A program made the position numbers and the translations under genes. A stretch of DNA of 64,000 nucleotides, from assembly GCA_046160485.1 (NCBI GenBank), contig JBJXGV010000012.1, forward strand, positions 124,001 to 188,000, read 5' to 3'. Below the pieces are notes generated by a model. That model was not told where the DNA came from. It worked only from the letters and a program-made list of their open reading frames with translations, and searched no databases. Of this stretch, positions 45,169 through 53,642 are shown piece by piece; position 1 is the first letter of the stretch, and every line of letters starts with the position of its first letter. Origin of the DNA: JBJXGV01 sp046160485 (GTDB lineage Bacteria > Orphanbacterota > Orphanbacteria > JBJXGV01).

Positions 45169-45969
45169 TTGGTAGCCCGCCTCATCCTGCACGTCTCTCG
45201 ATCGGCCACTAGACGCATTCTGACGCTTCTCTCCTTCAGTCTGCTGTTTCCGGCGTTCGCTTTGCCGGCGTGGGGCGAACTCGTGGCGCGTGTCGTTGAC
45301 GGCGACACGATTGTGCTCTCCTCGGGAGAGAAAGTCCGATACATCGGCGTCGATACACCCGAGACCGTTCATCCCGAAAAGCCCGTCGAGTTCATGGGGA
45401 AGGAGGCCGCCGCCTTCAATAAGGCGCTGGTCGAGGGCAAGGACGTCCGCCTTGAGTACGACGTCGAGCGGAAAGACAAGTACGGGCGTACCTTGGCCTA
45501 CGTCTTCTTAGATACTACCTTCGTCAACATAGAACTCATCCGTCAGGGCTACGCGCAGATCCTGACGATCCCGCCGAATGTAAAGTACGCAGACCTATTC
45601 CTCACGCTGCAGCGAAACGCTCGGGAGGCGGGTCGAGGCTTATGGAACGACACTGCCGCGACTGCTTGGCGAGCGCTACCGGCCGTAGCGGACACCAACA
45701 CCTACTTCCTCACGCGAACGGGCGAGAAGTACCACCGCGCGGGTTGTCGGTATCTCCGCTCTAGATTTTCCTCGATAAGCAAAGCGGACGTGATCGCCGG
45801 TGGTTACGGAGCTTGCTCCGTGTGCATCGGCGGAGTCGCTGCTTCTCTCAACTCTTCCGGACGCCCGGCGATTCACACCCGTCGCTGCCAGGCCCATACT
45901 AAAAAGGGCACCCGCTGCAAGAGGCACGCCAAGTTTGGGAGACACTACTGCGCGCAGCACGGGGGCTAA
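45169..45969 (+). CDS. Secreted staphylococcal-nuclease-like protein with Cys/His tail
   Basis: The 266-residue protein starts at TTG 45169, six bases after AAGGAGG. A signal peptide (ILTLLSFSLLFPAFALPAWG) precedes an SNase domain (ELVARVVDGDTIVLSSGEKV, YIGVDTPETVHP, KYGRTLAYVFLD). Then comes a module with HRAGCRYLRS and GACSVCIGG, and last a zinc-knuckle-like tail (RCQAHTKKGTRCKRHAKFGR, YCAQH). SNase domains cleave DNA and RNA using Ca2+. The three-module layout is uncommon. It converges with the Zorya-like operon, overlapping by 4 bp. Confidence 0.87.
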   Translation: MVARLILHVSRSATRRILTLLSFSLLFPAFALPAWGELVARVVDGDTIVLSSGEKVRYIGVDTPETVHPEKPVEFMGKEAAAFNKALVEGKDVRLEYDVERKDKYGRTLAYVFLDTTFVNIELIRQGYAQILTIPPNVKYADLFLTLQRNAREAGRGLWNDTAATAWRALPAVADTNTYFLTRTGEKYHRAGCRYLRSRFSSISKADVIAGGYGACSVCIGGVAASLNSSGRPAIHTRRCQAHTKKGTRCKRHAKFGRHYCAQHGG

Positions 45970-47006
45970 CTACCGCTGCAATCTGTAGATCTTCCGGAAC
46001 TGGTGGGTTTCGGTGGATCGGATTTACTGTCTACGGCTGCAACCCCTTCGAGTACGCACTTAACGAAGCGAAGCCTTGGAAGCATAACTCCCTTCTTCGA
46101 AGCTGTGCGGTTCGAGGCCAGCCGTTCGATCGCTGAGAGGCCAAGTCGCACGCCCTCGCACTCTGTGAGTGTCGGACTTCTTTCTCCTAGGTAGATCTGC
46201 GTCAAGTCCCAGCCGAGTTTGCAAGACCGCCGGATAGAAGTTCTTGATGCGTCCCATGAACGTTGGAGTGTTTTGGTCAGGACTGCATCGAGCTTATGGT
46301 GAGCCATTTCCAGCAGATCCACGCAACGCCATGCTTTTGGCTCTGCCGTCGAGAATGCTGCGCGGACTGCATCTTCCGCCTGACTGTGCGATCGTTGATC
46401 CGTGCCAGTGTCAGCAGGGGGCAGAGTGCGCGTGACCCGCTGAAAGGTTCTCCACCGGATATCCAGAGCGTCACGCAGTGCCTGCGAGTGCTGGCCCGCG
46501 AGCCCAACATCGCGCTCCCAACTAGCCAGCACGGCTTGGGCAAGGCCTGGAGCGACGCCTCCGATTTCAAGGATTGCCGCCGTCTCCTTCGCTCCCAGGG
46601 CTGCACCGATCCTGCTCACACGATTCAGACAGTCAAGCAATTCATTGAGTCGTACCACGACGTCGCGAGCGTCATTGACGACCGCGGCCGCAAGCTTCTC
46701 GATCTCTCCCAAGCAACGGAGTCCGTGCTCGCCCAGAGGCTCCTTTCGTCCTCGACCTATGAAAATGCTCTTGATTTCCCGTCCGGCTTCGACCCACTCA
46801 AAATCGGACTCCCATGCATTAAGGCGCGCTCCCGCAGTATCGGCGATGGGCATTGGTCGATCGTATGCTCCTGCCCGCACCTGCTCAAGCACCTTGCTAA
46901 CCGACAGGATGGCAGCCGCGCGAGCGCTCTTGGCCCGTTCGAGTCGGTCCTCCGCAAGAACTCGCTCCCGCCGTCTCGCCTTAGCGCCGCTCTTTTTTTC
47001 TCGCAT
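45966..47006 (-). CDS. Unrecognised protein, last gene of the motor/tubulin operon
   Basis: The 346-residue protein starts at ATG 47006, overlapping the ZorB-like gene by 26 bp. A basic N-terminus (REKKSGAKARRRERVLAEDR) precedes a mostly helical body with few cysteines (KLAAAVVNDARDVVVRLNEL; ECEGVRLGLSAIERLASN). No nuclease or ATPase motif is seen. In Zorya systems the gene after zorB is zorC, a helical DNA-associated protein. Position and size fit such a role, but I see no specific sequence match. Confidence 0.72.
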   Translation of the reverse strand: MREKKSGAKARRRERVLAEDRLERAKSARAAAILSVSKVLEQVRAGAYDRPMPIADTAGARLNAWESDFEWVEAGREIKSIFIGRGRKEPLGEHGLRCLGEIEKLAAAVVNDARDVVVRLNELLDCLNRVSRIGAALGAKETAAILEIGGVAPGLAQAVLASWERDVGLAGQHSQALRDALDIRWRTFQRVTRTLPPADTGTDQRSHSQAEDAVRAAFSTAEPKAWRCVDLLEMAHHKLDAVLTKTLQRSWDASRTSIRRSCKLGWDLTQIYLGERSPTLTECEGVRLGLSAIERLASNRTASKKGVMLPRLRFVKCVLEGVAAVDSKSDPPKPTSSGRSTDCSGS

Positions 47007-47688
47007 TGGGGCCGAGTAACTCCTCGGTTGCAATCCTAATTTCCAGAGACACTGAGCGATATGGTTGCAGCATTTGTTTTACAACGGAGTCTGGCAAGGA
47101 TGGTTCCGGCTTTTCACCGATCTCACCTAGGCCCGCCACGGTTAGGCGCGATTGGAGATCTGGGCTTGCCTCCCGAAGGATCTTCGCGACAGAGGCTGCT
47201 CGGAGCGCCGACAATTCGGTATTGTCCCTCGGATGCACTGGGCTCGCTAACTGCTGCCAGTCTGCGGTTCCATTTATCACTATTCGAGCCGCTCTGTGGC
47301 TCACAAGAATCGAGTCGAGGGGCCCGCGGGCGAAGCTACCCAAGCGAGTCGCATCGTCCGGATCCAAATCTGCGCGCGCGCTCGCGAACGCTATTTGTCT
47401 GCCGTCGAATAAATTGATCACGATGTGGTCCCTGGCTGAATCCTCCTCCGAGCTTGTAGTCCATTCTCCGCCCAGGAGATTGCGCAGGTCTGTGCGAATG
47501 GCATCCACCTCATCGACCCGAAGGCTTTCGAGCCTCTTTAAGTCATCGCCAGCGCTTCTCTGCCCGCGCAGGAGGCCGATTGCCGTCATCCCAAGGATTA
47601 GCATGACGACCATTCCAAACGCAAAGAGGTCTACAAGTCCTGGCCAGAAGAGCCCCTCATCATCGTCAGGCAAGAGTCGCCGGCGCAC
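46981..47688 (-). CDS. MotB/ZorB-like OmpA-domain protein
   Basis: The 235-residue protein has one N-terminal membrane helix (FWPGLVDLFAFGMVVMLILG) with an Asp at position 20, the place of the proton-carrying Asp of MotB and ZorB. Residues about 85-225 form an OmpA-like peptidoglycan-binding domain (ARIVINGTAD, NTELSALRAASVAKIL, YRSVSLEIRI). It starts 3 bp after the ZorA-like gene. Together they look like a stator motor anchored to the cell wall. Confidence 0.85.
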   Translation of the reverse strand: MRRRLLPDDDEGLFWPGLVDLFAFGMVVMLILGMTAIGLLRGQRSAGDDLKRLESLRVDEVDAIRTDLRNLLGGEWTTSSEEDSARDHIVINLFDGRQIAFASARADLDPDDATRLGSFARGPLDSILVSHRAARIVINGTADWQQLASPVHPRDNTELSALRAASVAKILREASPDLQSRLTVAGLGEIGEKPEPSLPDSVVKQMLQPYRSVSLEIRIATEELLGPNARKKERR

Positions 47689-47691
47689 GGC

Positions 47692-49185
47692 TCAGTTCCT
47701 GGGAAACCATGAGCGCCGTCTTGGCGGATCCGCCTTCTTCTGAAGTACCTCCAACTTCTTTGTCAACTCCTCGGCAGCATGTTGGATTCGTGTGCCCGTA
47801 GCGGTGGCTTCACGGGCTGAATCCGATAGCATCTGAACGCTCTGCAAGAGGCTGCGGTAGTCAGGCCCAAGTGCCACGGCCACACCTTGTCCGACGCGAC
47901 TCGGAAGCGAGTCCTTGTCGTCCTGCAGTGCCTTAGTGAAACTCTCGATATTCGCTTGCAACCGGTCCAGGCTCAACGCCAGAGTCCGGTGACTATCTGC
48001 AGTGCCGTCAGTGATGGCGTTCCTCAGTCCGACAACGGAGTCCTGGACGCCTCTTGAAAGGCCGATTTCCACCGCCTTCGAAGCGTTTTCTCCGTACCTG
48101 ATGAGCGATGTCTCGACAGAGGTTGACAGAGCGTTGGCCGTCTTCCGCAATTCGACCGCCGTATCCTGCAAGGCCCCAACGGCCGTGAGCACATCTGACT
48201 TCTCGAGGCGCATGCTAGCCTCTTTTAGCGATTCCGCGGAAGCACTGAGTTCGCGCATCGCCGGAATCCCGGCAGTGAACGGTTGCGCGAGGGCGGTAAA
48301 TCCCTCGTCGAGCCTCTGCAGCAATGCCTCCAGTGTGGCCTGGACCTGCCGCACTGGTCCCAGCACGACATCGGGCCCGCTTTTCGCCTGCTTCGTGAGG
48401 TCCTCTACTACACGCTCGATCCCCCCGCTCAGATTGCGAACCTCCGTCACGATATCGGTCACGCCTCTGAGATGCCGTGACAGGAGTTCCTCTGTCCGCC
48501 TATCTTGTCCGTCCAACAGCGAGTCGATGGCAGCCTTAAGCCGCGGATCAAAATGATCACCCGCGTCATCCTGAAATCTGGCGAGAGCTTCGGATGCCTG
48601 ATGCAAAGTGTCCCGGCCCCTTCGGCCGATGCCGAGGCTGCCCAGGAGAAAGATTATCGCTAACGCGATGCAAAACGTGTTAACGAGGTACACCCATTTA
48701 AGTGGAGTGAGGGTATGACCAAACTGGCTCCAGTCCATTCTACCGTCCAGCGCGGAGGGACTTGAGTAGAGCCCTTCTAGCGAGCTGATCACATTGCTGA
48801 AAAAGAAGACCGTGCTGAGCAGGCCGAGCATAACTGCCAGGCCACTGAACGCGCGCTGCATGCGCACACTGTGGTGGAATGCCGATTCGAGGACATCCAA
48901 GGCGTGTGAGCTTTCTCGACGACGGCCGATCCCAGCCCGCTCTGTCACTACGACTGAGAGCGCCTGGCGCGTGGGAGCCGAAAGCTTCCACTCTGAAAGG
49001 CCGGCTCTGTCGAGTCCAGTAATACCATCGGCGATTCTCCTCCACTCCTCGGTGGTAGGGAGCTTGCGTGTCGCGAAGTACCACCAAAGCCGCAGAGAAG
49101 CAAGCACGACGAGACCGAAGACGGCCTGAGTGAAATAGCCCCAGGTAGTGAAATCGTGAAGGACCTTGCCGAGTAAGGGGGTCAC
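47692..49185 (-). CDS. MotA/ZorA-like channel protein with long helical tail
   Basis: The 497-residue protein starts at GTG 49185, one base after the preceding stop. Three membrane helices are clear: about 17-38 (AVFGLVVLASLRLWWYFA), 112-134 (GLAVMLGLLSTVFFFSNVI) and 162-184 (LKWVYLVNTFCIALAIIFLL). A cytoplasmic tail of about 310 residues is helical with repeated heptads and few charged breaks. MotA and TolQ lack such a tail, whereas ZorA has one that transmits motor motion. Its partner is the ZorB-like protein that follows. Confidence 0.83.
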   Translation of the reverse strand: MTPLLGKVLHDFTTWGYFTQAVFGLVVLASLRLWWYFATRKLPTTEEWRRIADGITGLDRAGLSEWKLSAPTRQALSVVVTERAGIGRRRESSHALDVLESAFHHSVRMQRAFSGLAVMLGLLSTVFFFSNVISSLEGLYSSPSALDGRMDWSQFGHTLTPLKWVYLVNTFCIALAIIFLLGSLGIGRRGRDTLHQASEALARFQDDAGDHFDPRLKAAIDSLLDGQDRRTEELLSRHLRGVTDIVTEVRNLSGGIERVVEDLTKQAKSGPDVVLGPVRQVQATLEALLQRLDEGFTALAQPFTAGIPAMRELSASAESLKEASMRLEKSDVLTAVGALQDTAVELRKTANALSTSVETSLIRYGENASKAVEIGLSRGVQDSVVGLRNAITDGTADSHRTLALSLDRLQANIESFTKALQDDKDSLPSRVGQGVAVALGPDYRSLLQSVQMLSDSAREATATGTRIQHAAEELTKKLEVLQKKADPPRRRSWFPRN

Positions 49186-49186
49186 A

Positions 49187-50755
49187 TTACCAGACCAAAT
49201 GCGAAATAAGCACGGGCTCACTCGCACCAAGGAGAATGGGCCCGACTCCTGGCCAGGAGGTGACCTGAGTCACAGGGGCAGGTCTATCGCCGCAGCGTAC
49301 GGGTTGATCGATTCGTACAGATGAGACACCGCACGCGACGGTCGGGTGCTGCCCGGCCCGACTACAGGCGGAGAAGCGAAAGAGCGTCCCGTCGTGGAGG
49401 TCTTGACGGAACTGCACCAACCGGTCCGATTGTAGGCCCCAATCTTCTACTGCAGAAGGAAACGCGTCTCGTACATGCGCGGTTGCCCGGTCACGGATCG
49501 TAGCGGCAAGATCCAGCGCGCCATCTGCCGTCCAATCACGCCCCTCTGCGATGTCCTCTAAAGTGCAGCGCAACTCTCCAGCGAATCTTGCCGTCCATTC
49601 GTCAAGGCGGCTCTGAGGAATACGCTGGGTAGGTTCACCTAAGCGCCCGGCCTTAACCTTCAAGCCCTCGAGGACAGCCAACGCGGCAGCCAGTCGGGCG
49701 TGGACAACCTGCGCTTCCTCGGTGGTTCTCGACGATCCAGCACTGTTGGCGGCAGCAACTCGCCACAGTTTCAACCAAACGAGAAACCGGATGAGAAAGC
49801 CCTGGACTCCCGGCCAGCGATTCGACGAACGCAGAGGTTCCGGTTTTGGACTTGCGTGGGTGGTAGGAGTGCTCCCAAGTTCGCTCTCGGCCGCAATAAG
49901 GCGGCGAAGTATGCGCGGACCCTCAACAAGCAGGAGGCCTGGAGCCCATCGCCCGAGACCCTTGGGACCGAGCATCCTCCGGAGGACTTCACGCTCTGGC
50001 ATAGCCCCGCCCCGATACTCCCGCAATTCGCGTTCGAAGCCTTTGTACATTGCCTCGGCTTCGTTAGGGGCACAGTGTTCGTCGCGAACAAGAGAGTGGA
50101 GCAACGCCGCCGTGCATATGTCGGCCATGTCCTCCAGCATCGCCGCTAGCCCTTGTACGGGAAAGGCAACGAGGCGTGCATGGTCCCTTGACGGCGAGCC
50201 ATCGAGGAACGCGCGTCCGGCCTGCTCACCCAAACCCCGGCGATCGGCTAGTAGGAGGACGTTGAGAAGCTGCGAGATGACCTGGTGAAATGTACGCTCC
50301 CCTAATTCGACCCCATCACTCGCCCGAGTCGAGATTAGCCACGGCGTCGAGATGATGCCATCCCGAGCAATGACGCGCTCCTTGGGTCTGAAGTCACGAT
50401 AGCGGGCTAGGAGCACGATGTGGCGCTCCAACGCCACGACATCCTTCTCCAAGCCATCCAGGCGGCTGAACACCTCGGGCCAATCTCGAAAAGCAGTCGG
50501 CCCCATGCCCTGGGCGAGAAGAACAGCGGTAACCTTCCTCCCTGCGCGATCTGATATAAGGCCAAGCTCGCGAAGCTCATCGGTAAAAGCGTCCTGGTTG
50601 TACTCGCGCAGAATGTCCCGCACCTCTTCCCAGTTCTTGGCCGGGCGAATAAAGCGCCGTGCCTGTGGGTCGAGGCCTTGACACCATTGCTGCGCCTCCT
50701 CTGCCCCCACCGTGTCAACGCCCCACACGATTCCGGGGCGGATTTCTAGACTCAT
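49187..50755 (-). CDS. Unrecognised protein between the tubulin-like and motor genes
   Basis: The 522-residue protein starts at ATG 50755, overlapping the tubulin-like stop by 4 bp. It is soluble except for a short hydrophobic stretch near the middle (FLIRFLVWLKLWRVAAAN). The N-terminal half is helical (KNWEEVRDILREYNQDAFTD; LNVLLLADRRGLGEQAGRAF). The C-terminal part has scattered Cys (SACSRAGQHPTVACGVSS). No ATPase, nuclease or protease motif was found. Its place suggests an adaptor between GTPase and motor. Confidence 0.75.
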   Translation of the reverse strand: MSLEIRPGIVWGVDTVGAEEAQQWCQGLDPQARRFIRPAKNWEEVRDILREYNQDAFTDELRELGLISDRAGRKVTAVLLAQGMGPTAFRDWPEVFSRLDGLEKDVVALERHIVLLARYRDFRPKERVIARDGIISTPWLISTRASDGVELGERTFHQVISQLLNVLLLADRRGLGEQAGRAFLDGSPSRDHARLVAFPVQGLAAMLEDMADICTAALLHSLVRDEHCAPNEAEAMYKGFERELREYRGGAMPEREVLRRMLGPKGLGRWAPGLLLVEGPRILRRLIAAESELGSTPTTHASPKPEPLRSSNRWPGVQGFLIRFLVWLKLWRVAAANSAGSSRTTEEAQVVHARLAAALAVLEGLKVKAGRLGEPTQRIPQSRLDEWTARFAGELRCTLEDIAEGRDWTADGALDLAATIRDRATAHVRDAFPSAVEDWGLQSDRLVQFRQDLHDGTLFRFSACSRAGQHPTVACGVSSVRIDQPVRCGDRPAPVTQVTSWPGVGPILLGASEPVLISHLVW

Positions 50756-53631
50756 AAGACGACGAGCTTCCGGGCCCAACGCTCCGCACACTCATACGTT
50801 TCTGCCAGCTCCTTCACTAGTCCGGGCGCCACGCCCTCGTTGTTCTTCAGTTCTTCCAGCTTGCCGCGCTTCTTTTCGACAGCATCGAGCACTGACTTCC
50901 TGAATGCTTCCGGATCGGCCTCTACTCGCATCGTCCGATGAACTTCAAAGCGAGTGGCATAACCGGATCGGTGGAAGCGATCGAAGGCCTCGCGCAACGC
51001 CCGGTCCCGAGACACGGGAAACCGGAATTCCGTCACGGCGACCGTTTCCGAAAATATCGCATTTTCCAAGTTTACTAGCCTGACTTCATCGAGGACGAAG
51101 GCGATGGCAAATAGCTCCTTCGCATCCTTAGTAGAGCGGGGCATCACCCGGTGCTTGGCCGCACCCGGGATCTCCATGAGGATTCCACTAAACCCGGCCA
51201 ACTCCGCGTGAGTTCGCTCTGCCTCCGAGAAAGCGTTGTAGCAGTCTCGAATCTCGCGGTAGAGACACAGCGGCCAGCCGAGGGAGAGGTGGAGAGCGTC
51301 GTCACGCAACGCATCGGCTGAAGATATGACCTGGAACGCGTTCGGGTCGCCAGCTCTTTCCTTTTCCTCCCTGGCCCATGCGTTGAGTTCCTCCTGCTCC
51401 GCTCCCGGGACACCGGTTACGACAATTTTCATGGGCACTGCGCGCTGCGCATCGCTCATGACGGACAGAAACTCAGGGCCTTCGTTGACCATCGCCGCGA
51501 GTGGACTGCATGCTGTCATCCGCCGTTTCAGCCGGGCGATCGCGTCGGGTGGACGTTCCGTGCGTCGCGCGGCCGCCCTGCGGATCGCCTCAACAACCAT
51601 CCGACGGATAAACGCTCCGAAGGCCGCCATCTCTCGTGGCTGATCGACGGCTTCTAGACTGCTCAACGTTTGGCTCAAAGTCTGCGCAGCGCGATCACTA
51701 ACCTCGCGCGTTAGGTCCTCCAGGTGTGCACGGATCGTCGCGTCGATGGCTTCTGGTTCTAACAACCACATTTCCGTGGGAATTTCGGGTGTCTGTCCAT
51801 CCATCAGCGTCCCCAGGCGAGAGCATTCTTCCCTGACTGTATTCTGGAGCTGCTGCAGGATCTCTGCCTGCCGTTCGCAACGATGGGCAAACCGTGCAGC
51901 TCGGTCGCCGGTCCGTTCCTTGATCGTCGCCCGTGCTTGCCTCAGCAGGCGCGTTTGCGCCCACTCGAAGGCTGGACCTGTGTCGATCTTGTTCCCGAGG
52001 AGTCCACGAGTGGAGTTCTTGACCACGTCCTCGGTGGAGATCTCCGACTCGCCAGCCGAGGCGCCCAATTTCGATAGAAGCTCCGCTACGTGCTTGCAGA
52101 ACCGCTTCGCGCCCCCGATACGGAATGCGGGGTCAGAGATGAGCTCGCGTGATACCTGCTGGATCCATGCGACTTCATCAGGCTCCGTGGGCAAGTCGGA
52201 GACGCTGCGGCGAAGCGTATCCAGAATTCCGGGACTGGATACGTGAAACTGCTTCAGTGCGCTCTCGAGTTCGCTCTTGTTCTGGGCTGCAATGATGGGC
52301 TGAAGCAGGACACCCAGGTCCTGGAGTTGTGAGAGCGCGCCGAGATCCGATGACTCGACCGACAGGAATTCGAGGGCGGCCGCATATCCGCGAAAACTGT
52401 CCGGTAGCCGCTTCTTCAGCGCGTGAGTCAGGTTTTGCTTCGCCTCCCGATCCCATTCGAAGTCCGCAATCAGAGCACCCACGCTTTCGCCAATCTCACG
52501 GCACCAAGACCGGATCATCTGCTGCTGGGGCACCTCCAGCCATTCAACACCGAAGCTCCCGTAGATTGCCCCCATTCCATCGGCCACCCGTCTCTGGGAC
52601 GGGTCAAAGTACTGCGAAACATTGATGAGTGTCTTGACTGTGGCCTCGCCCGTACCCAGTGCAATCTGGCCATAAAGAAAATGGGCAGCTCGGAGGAGAA
52701 TATCCTCTTGCTGGCCAAATACGTACCCAGTTTGCATCGTGTCACTGAAGAAGAAGACGTGGTTGAATACCGCGGAGTCGAGCGGGACTGGGCCGACCGG
52801 AGGGGGGTAGTTGATCCGAATCGGCTCTTGCTGCTCGCGACACATCAGGTAATCGAGCTCGCGAAGCGCAGCAAAGGTGTTCACCTTGCGCTGGAGACCG
52901 TTAGCGCTACCCCCGTCGCCAGTGCGCAAGTGAATGACTGAGGGGAGCGCGAATATGCCTGTTATCTCAGTCGCTCCCGCGTCATATCCGTGCCGCTCTA
53001 GTATGTGGCGGGCCAGAATCCCAACGTCGAGGAACGTACCGGAGCATGTTCCGCCTGCGAGGGAGCCAACAATGTATACGCGCGGTTTTAGCCGTACTCG
53101 CTCGAGGCCAGCCTGCTGGAGGCGCTCCTGGAGATCATTCTTCCGCGCGGCTTCGAAATCAGCGGAAAGGGCACCATGGATTTTGTTGAAGCCCTGCGGC
53201 ACGAAAAGACAGAGACGACCAAGTGGGCGACGGGCGCCCGCACCGTGATCTATAAAGCCGGCGGCGTATGTGCGCTCTGGGTACAGCCACCATTTCTGGA
53301 TGATCGGATGCTGCTCTAGGTGTCCGATGACTCCTGCGGCGGCGAACTGTCCGATTCGGGTGTACATTTCCTTAGGTAGTCGTTCAGCGCGCGTCGCTTC
53401 CTCGCTCTGCTCAGCCGTGTCGATGGACCGCAGGAAAACAGTCAACGGCTTCGCGCGACCCTCGGACATGAGGAAGCGCTCCTGAAGGAGACGAACGACA
53501 GCATTGCCAATGCCCCCGAGCCCGATGACAAAGGTCGGTGTCGTTAGCATCCAGGACTGATTAGGGCCCACATCGTCCTTCCATGTGAATGTGTAATTGA
53601 TCTCTCCGGGAACTCTTCCGGTTTCAGACAT
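50752..53631 (-). CDS. Tubulin-like GTPase (Tubulin_2-type)
   Basis: The 959-residue protein starts at ATG 53631 behind GGGAGA. Residues 34-50 (FVIGLGGIGNAVVRLLQ) are the first Rossmann strand and loop of the tubulin/FtsZ fold. Residues 189-200 (GSLAGGTCSGTF) match the glycine-rich GTP-binding T4 signature in altered form. The chain is more than twice the length of FtsZ, with a long C-terminal helical part. It resembles the bacterial Tubulin_2 family rather than cell-division FtsZ. It lies between the vWA gene (11-bp gap) and an overlapping gene of unknown function. Confidence 0.82.
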   Translation of the reverse strand: MSETGRVPGEINYTFTWKDDVGPNQSWMLTTPTFVIGLGGIGNAVVRLLQERFLMSEGRAKPLTVFLRSIDTAEQSEEATRAERLPKEMYTRIGQFAAAGVIGHLEQHPIIQKWWLYPERTYAAGFIDHGAGARRPLGRLCLFVPQGFNKIHGALSADFEAARKNDLQERLQQAGLERVRLKPRVYIVGSLAGGTCSGTFLDVGILARHILERHGYDAGATEITGIFALPSVIHLRTGDGGSANGLQRKVNTFAALRELDYLMCREQQEPIRINYPPPVGPVPLDSAVFNHVFFFSDTMQTGYVFGQQEDILLRAAHFLYGQIALGTGEATVKTLINVSQYFDPSQRRVADGMGAIYGSFGVEWLEVPQQQMIRSWCREIGESVGALIADFEWDREAKQNLTHALKKRLPDSFRGYAAALEFLSVESSDLGALSQLQDLGVLLQPIIAAQNKSELESALKQFHVSSPGILDTLRRSVSDLPTEPDEVAWIQQVSRELISDPAFRIGGAKRFCKHVAELLSKLGASAGESEISTEDVVKNSTRGLLGNKIDTGPAFEWAQTRLLRQARATIKERTGDRAARFAHRCERQAEILQQLQNTVREECSRLGTLMDGQTPEIPTEMWLLEPEAIDATIRAHLEDLTREVSDRAAQTLSQTLSSLEAVDQPREMAAFGAFIRRMVVEAIRRAAARRTERPPDAIARLKRRMTACSPLAAMVNEGPEFLSVMSDAQRAVPMKIVVTGVPGAEQEELNAWAREEKERAGDPNAFQVISSADALRDDALHLSLGWPLCLYREIRDCYNAFSEAERTHAELAGFSGILMEIPGAAKHRVMPRSTKDAKELFAIAFVLDEVRLVNLENAIFSETVAVTEFRFPVSRDRALREAFDRFHRSGYATRFEVHRTMRVEADPEAFRKSVLDAVEKKRGKLEELKNNEGVAPGLVKELAETYECAERWARKLVVL

Positions 53632-53642
53632 ATTTCTCCCTT

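Noticed and set aside
50752..53631. Cell-division FtsZ
   Set aside because: Length, altered glycine signature and gene context do not fit; no ftsA or ftsQ nearby.
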